A stretch of DNA of 17,087 nucleotides. Origin: JBALVO01 sp036961445. GTDB taxonomy: Bacteria > Pseudomonadota > Gammaproteobacteria > Pseudomonadales > Halieaceae. The notes beneath the pieces were generated by a model, which saw nothing but the letters and a program-made list of their open reading frames with translations, searched no databases and was not told where the DNA came from. A program made the position numbers and the translations under genes. Shown here one piece after another: positions 1 through 6,210 of this stretch; the first letter of the stretch is position 1; each line of letters opens with the position of its first letter. Location: NCBI GenBank assembly GCA_036961445.1, contig JBALVO010000078.1, positions 1 through 17,087 on the forward strand. The letters run 5' to 3'.

Positions 1-94
1 CCTTGGACAGTAGTCGCCAGAAGTAGCGACAATGGTGGTCAGACCAGTCCATCATCGGGGCGATAGAAAATTTTCTTGCTAATATTTTTTTCAT
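1..94 (-). CDS. dusA: tRNA-dihydrouridine synthase A, 5' end only (gene runs off the left edge)
   Basis: DusA is an FMN enzyme that reduces uridines in the D-loop of tRNAs. Read on the minus strand from the ATG at 94-92, the 31 visible codons begin MKKILARKFSIAPMMDWSD and continue HHCRYFWRLLSK. This matches the conserved DusA N-terminus (FSxAPMxDWTDRHCRYFxRLLS). The start is fixed by an in-frame stop at 106-104 just upstream. No good Shine-Dalgarno sequence is seen. The first seven or so codons (MKKILAR) are not the ancestral ones: the 29-bp stretch at 43-71 is repeated at 1284-1312, where another dusA N-terminus is attached, so this start appears to have been supplied by an inserted element. 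The family call is secure. Whether the rest of the gene is intact cannot be seen. Confidence 0.9.
   Translation of the reverse strand, partial: MKKILARKFSIAPMMDWSDHHCRYFWRLLSK
43..71. repeat. 29-bp direct repeat, left copy (putative att site inside dusA)
   Basis: These 29 bases are identical to 1284-1312. They start ACCAGTCCATC and end GATAGAAAAT on the plus strand. On the minus strand they encode FSIAPMMDW of dusA. The match ends sharply at 42/1283 on the left and after 71/1312 on the right, with only patchy similarity beyond. Length, position in dusA and spacing fit the attachment-site repeats left by dusA-specific integrative elements. Confidence 0.85.
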
Positions 95-152
95 ATCAAG
101 AGTTTACAATAACCTGGAGTGGTCTCATTCGCGCCAAAATTACAGTGAGTGA

Positions 153-413
153 ATGCCAGAAATCACGACCTGGACAAGGAATAAATGGGTGCAGTGCAAT
201 CGGCTCAGAATTAGGGCGTGCCAATTGGATACCATGACAGCAAACAGTAAATCAGTCAGCGATAAATTCTGCGGGATGAGCCATATAAAAGGACAGTATC
301 GCGGAGAAATCTTCACCAGTAAAGCGCGCCAGGCATTGAACTGCATAGATTATGGGCTAGCAGCATCCATCGACCGGGAGCTTAAGCTTGGGGTCGTCTT
401 TAACAAAGATTAG
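153..413 (+). CDS. Doubtful small open frame inside the element
   Basis: An 86-codon frame starts with ATG at 153, preceded directly by an in-frame TGA and only a weak purine stretch. I do not recognise the product. It has no signal peptide, membrane segment or known motif. The same frame stays open after the TAG at 411-413 as far as a second TAG at 564-566, so this could be a broken gene of about 137 codons with one nonsense change, or chance. An overlapping frame of similar length exists on the minus strand (140-346), which lowers confidence that either is coded. Confidence 0.2.
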   Translation: MPEITTWTRNKWVQCNRLRIRACQLDTMTANSKSVSDKFCGMSHIKGQYRGEIFTSKARQALNCIDYGLAASIDRELKLGVVFNKD

Positions 414-607
414 CGACTGCGCGACGATGAGTTCTATGCAGTGGAATTTGGAAATTGTTGCATTGGTGCAGATAATTTGCGACAACAGCAGGTCATTGGT
501 GACAATTCATTGAATTCAGATAATTACTGGCCAGGTATATCAGCCCGGGCTATCCCAATGGCTTAGCTCTAACTGACTGCACGCGATACCGCGCTAAAAG
601 GAATGTA

Positions 608-1207
608 ATGCGAAAATCTATCAAACGATTTATGGACTTATGTACTGAAACACTGCCCTTGGTCGGCCCAGTCTACGAATTCGGGTCACTCCAGGTTGAA
701 GGCAATGCGGAAATTGCAGACCTTCGCAGTCTGTTCCCAAACACCGATTTTTATGGGTGTGATATGCGACCCGGGCCCGGTGTTGACCTGCTGATCGACC
801 TGCATAAAATTGACTTGCCTGATGCTTGTGCGGGGACGGTTGTATCGTTGGATACGTTGGAGCATGTTGAATATCCGAGACAAGCGATCGATGAAATTTA
901 CCGCATTCTTCGTCCAGGCGGCATCGCTGTTATCTCTTCTGTTATGCGCTTTCCAATTCATGGCTATCCAAACGATTATTGGAGATTCACTCCGGAAGGG
1001 TTTAAGTCACTGTTAAAACCGTTTGAATTCAGTTTTGTCGGCAGTTGTGGTGGTACCAAGGATTTCCCCCAAACTGTCGTTGGACTGGGCCTCAAGTCCA
1101 GCTCGCCCAATCTCGAAGTTTTTGAAGAGTGTTATGCGAAATGGGCTCACTTCAACAACATGGTCGACGAACAGTTGTTGCCCTCAGAGGAATTACAGTT
1201 CAATTAG
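608..1207 (+). CDS. Class I SAM-dependent methyltransferase (Methyltransf_11 type)
   Basis: This 199-residue protein has the Rossmann-type methyltransferase landmarks in order: glycine-containing motif I VYEFGSLQVEG at 22-32, the acidic strand-2 end with CDMRPGPG at 51-58, motif IV LDTLEHVE at 81-88 and the post-IV LRPGG at 101-105. The substrate cannot be read from the sequence. Proteins of this type (EFGSxQVEG plus a PxDYWRFTPEGF segment, here at 120-132) are, as I recall, often found among surface-polysaccharide genes, so a sugar or small-molecule substrate is more likely than DNA or rRNA. The ATG at 608 follows AAAAGGAA with about 5 nt spacing. It is the only solid gene between the two dusA repeats and is thus the likely cargo of the inserted element. 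The fold call is firm; the role is unknown. Confidence 0.85.
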   Translation: MRKSIKRFMDLCTETLPLVGPVYEFGSLQVEGNAEIADLRSLFPNTDFYGCDMRPGPGVDLLIDLHKIDLPDACAGTVVSLDTLEHVEYPRQAIDEIYRILRPGGIAVISSVMRFPIHGYPNDYWRFTPEGFKSLLKPFEFSFVGSCGGTKDFPQTVVGLGLKSSSPNLEVFEECYAKWAHFNNMVDEQLLPSEELQFN

Positions 1208-1350
1208 CGCGTATTGTCCTGCCATGGACTCAGCCTTGGCGGTGAATTCGACGTTTGGGGCTTTATTAGAACGGCCTGTTCGCACCAGTCCATCATCGGG
1301 GCGATAGAAAATCGCCTGTTGCTATTGATCCCTGAGGGTTCCACTATCAC
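1204..1350 (-). pseudogene. dusA: Displaced 5' fragment of dusA
   Basis: Read on the minus strand, GTG codons at 1350-1348 and 1344-1342 open a frame giving EPSGINSNRRFSIAPMMDW, a normal-looking DusA start (NRRFSxAPMMDW). Immediately after the Asp-Trp codons the sequence leaves the family (CEQAVLIKPQ) and stops at 1206-1204. The break coincides with the end of the 29-bp repeat shared with the dusA at the left edge. I read this as the original dusA start, cut off by the insertion. If still transcribed it would give only a peptide of about 48 residues. Which GTG was the original start is uncertain; an ATG further up at 1386 is also in frame. Confidence 0.7.
1284..1312. repeat. 29-bp direct repeat, right copy (putative att site in displaced dusA start)
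   Basis: Identical to 43-71 over 29 bases, encoding FSIAPMMDW on the minus strand. Here it joins the displaced dusA N-terminus to the inserted DNA. Confidence 0.85.
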
Positions 1351-1374
1351 TGCCTGTTTATGGAGGTGATGGGT

Positions 1375-2640
1375 ATGGTGGCGCACAAATTACTCAAAAT
1401 GGCATCACAACTGGTAGTAACTGCAACGGTTATATCGGGCGCACCCCTGGCTGTCGCTGAAACGCCACCGTTCCAGCAGCTGCCGTTACAGCTGCTTGCA
1501 TCGGATGTTCTGCCTAAAACGGTATTGTCGGGCGAAGGCTATACCGTCGAGGAGCGTGTGAGTAACGACGGCGTGCAGAACAGCTACACCATAAATTCGT
1601 CCTATGGCGAACTTTCAGTGACAGGGACCGAAGAATTGCTGGCACGCGTCCAGGAAGTGAAGGCCACCATGGCGCTGGCTAAGCTGGAAGAAAGTGAGGA
1701 ATTCAAGGATGCCGCCAAGGGTGCTGTAACCGGCATGGTCGAAGGTGGCAAAGCCCTGTGGAATGAACCCGTGGACACCGCTAAGGATGCCGCCAGAGGT
1801 GTTGGGCGCTGGTTGGGCAATGTGGGCGGCGCTATCACCAGCGATGACCCCCATCAGGACAACGTGTTAAAGACAGCTGTGGGCTATGATGCGGCAAAAC
1901 GTGGTTATGCCGTCGCCATGGGTGTTGACCCCTACACTGACTTTGAACCCTTTCAACAGCAATTGAGCGAGGTTGCACGCGCTGCTACTGCCGGGAATAT
2001 GGTGACGTCTGTGGCGATCAAGGTGGGCACAGAGGGTACCCTGGCGGGCACCGTAACGACGGTGACCAGCCTTGCCGCGATGAAAAATATACTCAAGGAC
2101 AATCCGCCAGCGACGCTTGCCAAAATCAACAGAGAAAAGCTGCTACAGGCAGGTATCATGGGCTACCAGGCTGACGCGCTGCTTAAAAACTACAATTACA
2201 CGCCAGCGGAGATGACCGTAATCTGCGAGGCTTTGCTGCGCATGGGTGACATCGAAGGTCGCGAGATCTTTGTCACCTATGCAACATCAGCTCCGGACCA
2301 GCAAGTCGCGCATTTCATGGCGTATTACGCGGAAATACTGACTGACTATGTGACGACAGTAGAAGTAGCAGATATCGTCAGTGTGGCCGGCAGGGCCTGG
2401 CTGGTGTCGCGCTCTGGAAGTCTGGTCGGTGCATTTCCTATCGATTACCTGGCCTGGACAGAAGGGGCAGCGAACTCAACTGCCGCCGCCACCAGTGAAA
2501 TGCAGGAGCTCGGCCTCAAGCGCAAGAAGTTGTTGCTGTCAGGACAGTTTTCTCCGCAGGCTCGCGCAGCACTTAAGGGTAGAGGTTGGGAGCTGACCGA
2601 AAATTTCCGCCAAAGCGCGGTGGTCACAGCGGGTTCCTAG
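1375..2640 (+). CDS. Exported protein of unknown function
   Basis: Three in-frame ATGs (1360, 1369, 1375) are available. I choose 1375 because GGAGGTGAT at 1362-1370, a near-perfect match to the 16S anti-Shine-Dalgarno, lies 8 nt before it and overlaps the other two. The product then has 421 residues and begins MVAHKLLKMASQLVV, a basic start and hydrophobic stretch ending at AVA before ETPP, which is a typical Sec signal peptide. After it come an alanine/glutamate-rich helical segment, a glycine-rich segment (AAKGAVTGMVEGGKALW, then PVDTAKDAARGVGRWLGNVGGAI) that might insert in a membrane, and a mostly helical C-terminal half. I recognise no family or catalytic motif. It is convergent with the thiamine uptake genes and starts next to the displaced dusA start, so it was probably divergent from dusA before the insertion. 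Confidence 0.8.
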   Translation: MVAHKLLKMASQLVVTATVISGAPLAVAETPPFQQLPLQLLASDVLPKTVLSGEGYTVEERVSNDGVQNSYTINSSYGELSVTGTEELLARVQEVKATMALAKLEESEEFKDAAKGAVTGMVEGGKALWNEPVDTAKDAARGVGRWLGNVGGAITSDDPHQDNVLKTAVGYDAAKRGYAVAMGVDPYTDFEPFQQQLSEVARAATAGNMVTSVAIKVGTEGTLAGTVTTVTSLAAMKNILKDNPPATLAKINREKLLQAGIMGYQADALLKNYNYTPAEMTVICEALLRMGDIEGREIFVTYATSAPDQQVAHFMAYYAEILTDYVTTVEVADIVSVAGRAWLVSRSGSLVGAFPIDYLAWTEGAANSTAAATSEMQELGLKRKKLLLSGQFSPQARAALKGRGWELTENFRQSAVVTAGS

Positions 2641-2687
2641 TCTGCCATATGGCTAATTATTTGCAGTCGAGTGGCGGGGCAGGCTAA

Positions 2688-3275
2688 TCAGGCTAAACCC
2701 TGTTCACGATAGGCTTTACGCCAGGTGATGAAGCCCCATACTGACAAAACAGCGTAACAACCGATCAGTACCGCGTATATATCCAGGTTGCGATCCTGGT
2801 AGAGCCAGACAGACGCCAGGTTAATGACTATCCAGTAGATCCAGGCCTCCAGTACCTTGGATATTTCCATGTAGGTCGCGACAAAACTAAACGTTGTGGT
2901 GAAGGCGTCAAAGAAAGGTCGCTGTGCATCGCTAAGGTAGTAGACGCAGTAACCCAGTCCCAGTGCGACAGCGCAGCTGGTCAGTATCACCCGGGCGTGC
3001 CTGCGCGGCTCCCAGGTGATCACCGGGTTGTCGTGCTGAACTTCGCGTCGATGCCAGCGCAGCCAGCCCCAGCACCCCATTAGTGCATAAAATAAGTATA
3101 GAAATGCCTCGGAATACAGCCCGGCAGCGACGAACAAATAGACGCTGAGCGCACTACCGGCGATCCCAAATGACCAGCAGGCAATCTTCTCCTTGATTAG
3201 CAGGATGATAAACGCAAGGTTGGCGGCAGTGGCCAGAATTTCCACCACCAGTGCTGCCGATAACTCAGTCATCAT
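2688..3275 (-). CDS. pnuT: PnuC-family inner-membrane transporter, probably thiamine-type (PnuT)
   Basis: A 195-residue protein made almost entirely of hydrophobic segments (roughly 10-27, 35-52, 56-72, 94-113, 126-146 and 150-186), with the PnuC-type pattern of small helices and the aromatic-rich stretch LMGCWGWLRWHRR at 65-77. PnuC proteins are energy-independent permeases for vitamins that are trapped by phosphorylation. Family members under a TPP riboswitch are called PnuT and take up thiamine. Sequence alone would allow nicotinamide riboside, but the gene begins 33 bp after a TonB receptor that is preceded by a TPP aptamer, and no other promoter is evident between them. Thiamine is therefore the best call. 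The ATG at 3275 follows AGGG at good spacing. No thiamine kinase or pyrophosphokinase gene (tnr3) follows it; the next gene is convergent. Confidence 0.82.
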   Translation of the reverse strand: MMTELSAALVVEILATAANLAFIILLIKEKIACWSFGIAGSALSVYLFVAAGLYSEAFLYLFYALMGCWGWLRWHRREVQHDNPVITWEPRRHARVILTSCAVALGLGYCVYYLSDAQRPFFDAFTTTFSFVATYMEISKVLEAWIYWIVINLASVWLYQDRNLDIYAVLIGCYAVLSVWGFITWRKAYREQGLA

Positions 3276-3308
3276 TGAGTACCCTGGCCTTAAGTGGCCA
3301 TTTTGCGA

Positions 3309-5465
3309 TCAAAAAGCATAATTGACGTTTACGCCGTAGGTGCGCGGCTCACCGAGTTGCAGGTATGTTTCGTTGCCAAAGGCGCCAAAGTCATCACGCG
3401 GATCCGCGCCGAAGTACAAGCCGTGTACGGCATAGTCTTCATCGTTTAGATTGCGCCCCCACAGTGTTACGTCGATTTTTTCACCTTGCCAATGCAGGCT
3501 GGCGTTGACCAGGTCGTAACTATCGAGTTTGCCGTCGTGGTAGTAGCCGTAAAAGCTGTCGTCCTGGCCTTCGGCCTCCACCCGTGCGGACCACTGATCA
3601 TTGAAAGTCACCCTTGCACCAATGTTGTATTGGTACTCGGGAGATTTGGCCTGATCACGGTTATTTTTGGTGACGAACTCGGCTGCATCCAGGTCAAAGG
3701 TTGCAATCGAGTCTACTTCTGCATGCAGCCAGCCGAGGTTGGCAAAAAGTTCGATGTGCTGGTTCACCGCGAATGTAGTTTCCAGCTCCAGGCCATAATT
3801 GTCGGCGTCGCTGGTGCTGTCCAGGTAGCTAATCCACAGGCCTGACGTCTCATCCCACATCCAGTTTTCCAGCTGGGCATTTTCCCGCTTAGCGTAAAAT
3901 AGCGCAGCGCTCAGTGACAGTCGCTGATCGAGTTGCTGCGTCTTGATACCGATTTCAGTATTGATCAGGGTTTCATCATCGAAGTTCAACTTGCCCTGGG
4001 TAAACGCTTGAAAAGGCGGCGACATCCACGGCTGGTTGGCGCTGGCGGTGGTGTTAACGCCGCCCGGTTTACTACCGCGTGCCACAGTGGCATAGGTCAT
4101 GGTGTTATCACCGAATTCATAGCGGGCACTGAGTTCGCCGTTCCACAGATCATCGCTGTTGTCGGTGCTGTAGGCGTTGCTGTCCTTGTAGTCATCTTCA
4201 AAGTGTTCGACTCGCAGTCCAGCGACAAGTGTCAGCCTGGCCGTTGCTGCATACTCATACTCACCGTAAATCGCGTAACGGTCGGTGTCGTAGTCACTGC
4301 TGGAGGCGTAGTCTCCGTACCAAATGCTGGGGTAAGCGTAATCCAGTGTTTCACTACCGGTGTTCGCATACAGGCCAATAACGTAGCGTCCGTCGCCTGA
4401 GTTCAGTTCGTTGTTCCCGCCCAGGAACCGGATGTCGGCGATCAGCTTGTCGCGGTCGCGGTCGAAAATTTCCTGAGCCGTATCATTGCCAAAGGAGCAC
4501 AGGTAGGTCTGGCAAAAATCATCGGAAACCCAGTCTGCGTCGTACCGATAGTGCGTCTCTGTGTCGGTATAGCTGGCAACTGCTTCCACAGAGTTGGAAT
4601 CACCCAGCAACCAATTGCCACTGATGGTAAAAGCCAGGGTTTCATGTGTGTCCTTGCCTGGCTGATCTGATTGGGTGGTGCGCTCGTCGTCCAGTGACCA
4701 GGCGTCCAGCCCATTATCGCTGTCAAAGTAGAAGGCACTGAAGTCATATTGAGCCGTGTCGGATGGACGCCACTGCAACGTGGCTCGCGTTGTAAGTTCA
4801 TCAAAATTGTTGCTGTCATCTTTGTTCAGGCGGTCGTTGTCGATGTAGCCGTCACTGTTATTTTGCTGAACCGCAATCCGGCCTTGCAGCTCACTGCCTA
4901 GTGGACCGCTTAATACCAGGCCCAGATTGTAACTGTCGTAATTGCCAGCACCGCCGCTAAGCTCACCTTCAAATTCATCGGTGGGCCCGTTGGTTTTAAT
5001 GTTAATCATTCCTGCATGAGCGCTGGCACCGAACCGCGTACCCTGTGGGCCGCGCAGTACTTCTACCTGGGCGACATCAAACAGCATACCGGCATTGGCG
5101 CTGTCGCCCAGTTCCAGGTCATCCAGCATAATGCCCACAGACGGGTAGTATTTGGGATCGTAGTACTGTTCCAGGTCGCCCACTCCACGAATTTGTATAA
5201 AGCGGCTGCGCGATGATCCAGAGGCCCAGGTTACGTTGGGCACGGCATTGAGTATGTCTTGCAGATGTTGCGCCGCGCGCTCGTTAATGGTGCGTTGCTC
5301 CAGTACGCTGACGCTGCCAACGGTATCCATCAGTTGGGTTTGGCGAAAGTTGGCCGTTACCACGATTTCTTCCAGGACATCAGCCGGCGTCGCGACACTA
5401 ACGTTGGCTGTTAATAAGCCCGTTAATATCAGTGCGCCAGGCAGCGGGTGTGGTGTAAGTGACAT
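3309..5465 (-). CDS. TonB-dependent outer-membrane receptor, probably for thiamine
   Basis: A 718-residue receptor. It begins with a signal peptide (1-25, ending SVA), then the TonB box EEIVVTA at 32-38, a plug domain including FIQIRGVGD and VEVLRGPQGTRFGASAHAGMINI, and a long beta-barrel rich in aromatic and acidic residues. It ends with Phe in VNVNYAF, the usual outer-membrane assembly signal. It would bind its ligand at the surface and import it using TonB-ExbBD energy. The family is sure. The substrate is inferred from the TPP riboswitch upstream (5521-5615) and the PnuC-type permease 33 bp downstream, as in the thiamine receptors called Omr1. The ATG at 5465 has GGAGA at 5472-5476 with 7 nt spacing, inside a hairpin that can hide it. 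The plug motif keeps the typical family spacing and no frameshift is seen. Confidence 0.92.
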   Translation of the reverse strand: MSLTPHPLPGALILTGLLTANVSVATPADVLEEIVVTANFRQTQLMDTVGSVSVLEQRTINERAAQHLQDILNAVPNVTWASGSSRSRFIQIRGVGDLEQYYDPKYYPSVGIMLDDLELGDSANAGMLFDVAQVEVLRGPQGTRFGASAHAGMINIKTNGPTDEFEGELSGGAGNYDSYNLGLVLSGPLGSELQGRIAVQQNNSDGYIDNDRLNKDDSNNFDELTTRATLQWRPSDTAQYDFSAFYFDSDNGLDAWSLDDERTTQSDQPGKDTHETLAFTISGNWLLGDSNSVEAVASYTDTETHYRYDADWVSDDFCQTYLCSFGNDTAQEIFDRDRDKLIADIRFLGGNNELNSGDGRYVIGLYANTGSETLDYAYPSIWYGDYASSSDYDTDRYAIYGEYEYAATARLTLVAGLRVEHFEDDYKDSNAYSTDNSDDLWNGELSARYEFGDNTMTYATVARGSKPGGVNTTASANQPWMSPPFQAFTQGKLNFDDETLINTEIGIKTQQLDQRLSLSAALFYAKRENAQLENWMWDETSGLWISYLDSTSDADNYGLELETTFAVNQHIELFANLGWLHAEVDSIATFDLDAAEFVTKNNRDQAKSPEYQYNIGARVTFNDQWSARVEAEGQDDSFYGYYHDGKLDSYDLVNASLHWQGEKIDVTLWGRNLNDEDYAVHGLYFGADPRDDFGAFGNETYLQLGEPRTYGVNVNYAF

Positions 5466-5494
5466 GATGAGTCTCCAATATGTATAAGAGACCC
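5466..5494 (-). promoter_or_regulatory. Shine-Dalgarno-sequestering hairpin (riboswitch expression platform)
   Basis: In the minus-strand transcript GGGUCUC (from 5494-5488) can pair with GAGACUC (5475-5469) over 7 bp including one G-U, around a 12-nt loop. The GAG of the receptor's Shine-Dalgarno GGAG lies in this stem, so formation would block ribosome binding. No T-run follows, so control is likely at translation rather than by termination. Confidence 0.6.
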
Positions 5495-5520
5495 GGTGAC
5501 GACGTTAGATAAGTTTAACA

Positions 5521-5615
5521 AGACCTATTCCTACGCCGGTATTAACCGGATCAGGTTCAAGGGTTCATTTGTCGTGCAGACAAACATCTCAGGCCAAAGC
5601 CACCCCTTAGGGTTG
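5521..5615 (-). ncRNA. TPP riboswitch (THI-box aptamer)
   Basis: On the minus strand this stretch has the conserved TPP aptamer elements in order: GGGGTGG after a short P1 strand (5606-5600), CTGAGAT (about 5593-5587), a variable arm, then ACCC..GAACCTGATCCGG (ending near 5548), TTAATACCGG and GCGTAGGAATAGG (ending near 5524). CCTA at the 5' end (about 5612-5609) pairs with TAGG at the 3' end (5527-5524) to close P1. Thiamine pyrophosphate binding would fold the aptamer and reduce expression of the TonB receptor and PnuT. It begins within a few bases of the predicted transcription start and ends about 55 nt before the receptor ATG. Confidence 0.95.
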
Positions 5616-5622
5616 AAGCGGG

Positions 5623-5650
5623 AGTATAAGAGCTTTGGCCTGTTATGCAA
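5623..5650 (-). promoter_or_regulatory. Sigma-70-type promoter of the thiamine uptake operon
   Basis: On the minus strand TTGCAT (5650-5645) and TATACT (5628-5623) are separated by 16 bp. Transcription would start near 5616, right at the beginning of the TPP aptamer. The position supports the call more than the moderate -35 match. Further upstream (5679-5697) is a short inverted repeat, AGCCGG with CCGGCT, of unknown role. Confidence 0.6.
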
Positions 5651-5775
5651 AGGGAAGGTCAAGCGTAGCGGCAGATACAGCCGGACATGGCCCGGCTTGG
5701 TGCCTGCGTTGGCCCGATAAATGATTTACACTAGCGGCAACATTAACGATAACAATAAAGCCAAGGTGATAAGTG

Positions 5776-6165
5776 ATGACTACTGAATTAACCCTGTTGA
5801 TACTAAGCGTCGGTCTGCTGATGCTGACTCTGCTTATTCAGGCCAGTGCCGGCATTCTCTCGAACGGGCTGATGGCTCAGGCGGGATCGCGGGATGAGCT
5901 ACCCGAAAAAAGAGTATTTCATGCCCGTGTCACGCGCTTGCGCGACAACATGATGGAAAATTTGCTGATGTTCGCCCCGGTGGTTCTGGTAGCTCAGGCA
6001 ATGGGTGTGTCCAATGACATGACGATTCTCGGCGCCCAGTTGTTTTTCTTCAGCCGACTCGCTCACGCGATTATCTACCTGGCGGCTGTGCCACTGGTTC
6101 GACCGATAGCTTTCGCGGTTGCATGGGCCGGCATCATCCTGATAGCTCGCCAGCTGTTTATGTAA
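5776..6165 (+). CDS. MAPEG-family membrane protein
   Basis: A 129-residue protein of four hydrophobic helices (about 5-25, 58-78, 80-103 and 108-127). The loop RDELPEKRVFHARVTRLRDNMMENLLMF lies between the first two; the arginine/asparagine and glutamate pattern RLxDNMMENL is typical of the MAPEG superfamily (membrane proteins related to eicosanoid and glutathione metabolism enzymes). Bacterial members mostly have no defined substrate. I take ATG 5776 over the GTG at 5773 because AAGGTGAT at 5763-5770 gives better spacing to it. It stands alone, divergent from the thiamine operon and convergent with the cysteine synthase. Confidence 0.8.
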   Translation: MTTELTLLILSVGLLMLTLLIQASAGILSNGLMAQAGSRDELPEKRVFHARVTRLRDNMMENLLMFAPVVLVAQAMGVSNDMTILGAQLFFFSRLAHAIIYLAAVPLVRPIAFAVAWAGIILIARQLFM

Positions 6166-6186
6166 CGATTGGTCATGCATTTTTCT

Positions 6187-6203
6187 CCGGGCTGAATGCC
6201 CGG
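6187..6203. other. Short inverted repeat between convergent genes
   Basis: CCGGGC and GCCCGG form a perfect 6-bp stem around TGAAT. It sits between the ends of the MAPEG gene and the cysteine synthase gene. No T-run follows the stem on either strand (the Ts precede it on the plus strand), so a standard intrinsic terminator is not supported. Confidence 0.35.
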
Positions 6204-6210
6204 GGATGTG

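Larger units (their letters stand above)
72..1283. mobile_element. Putative dusA-integrated mini-element or island remnant
   Basis: About 1.2 kb lies between two perfect 29-bp copies of the dusA 5' coding motif. The 5' end of dusA is an established integration site for prophages and genomic islands with a dedicated tyrosine-recombinase family, and integration there leaves a direct repeat and rebuilds the gene's start. Both signs are present. The insert carries one convincing gene (methyltransferase, 608-1207), a doubtful small frame (153-413), and no recognisable integrase, excisionase or replication gene. It is therefore either a deletion remnant of a larger island or a non-autonomous element moved in trans. 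The left half (72-600) is AT-richer than the neighbouring genes, consistent with foreign DNA. The repeat is seen directly; the integration history is inference. Confidence 0.7.

Noticed and set aside
1023..1307. Overlapping plus-strand frame inside and after the methyltransferase
   Set aside because: It overlaps most of the methyltransferase C-terminal half in another frame, has no family features and runs through the att repeat.
43..1312. The 29-bp repeat as a transposon target-site duplication
   Set aside because: Insertion-sequence duplications are usually 2-14 bp, there are no terminal inverted repeats or transposase, and the repeat falls exactly on the conserved dusA coding motif used by site-specific integrases.
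3486..4400. Two plus-strand frames opposite the TonB receptor
   Set aside because: They are antisense shadows of a long, clearly coding beta-barrel gene, with composition dictated by it and no ribosome-binding sites.
5496..5720. Plus-strand frame over the riboswitch region
   Set aside because: The stretch is explained by the TPP aptamer and its promoter on the minus strand; the frame has no family features.
6187..6203. Intrinsic terminator between the MAPEG and cysteine synthase genes
   Set aside because: The stem is only 6 bp and no T-run follows it on either strand; it is listed only as an inverted repeat.
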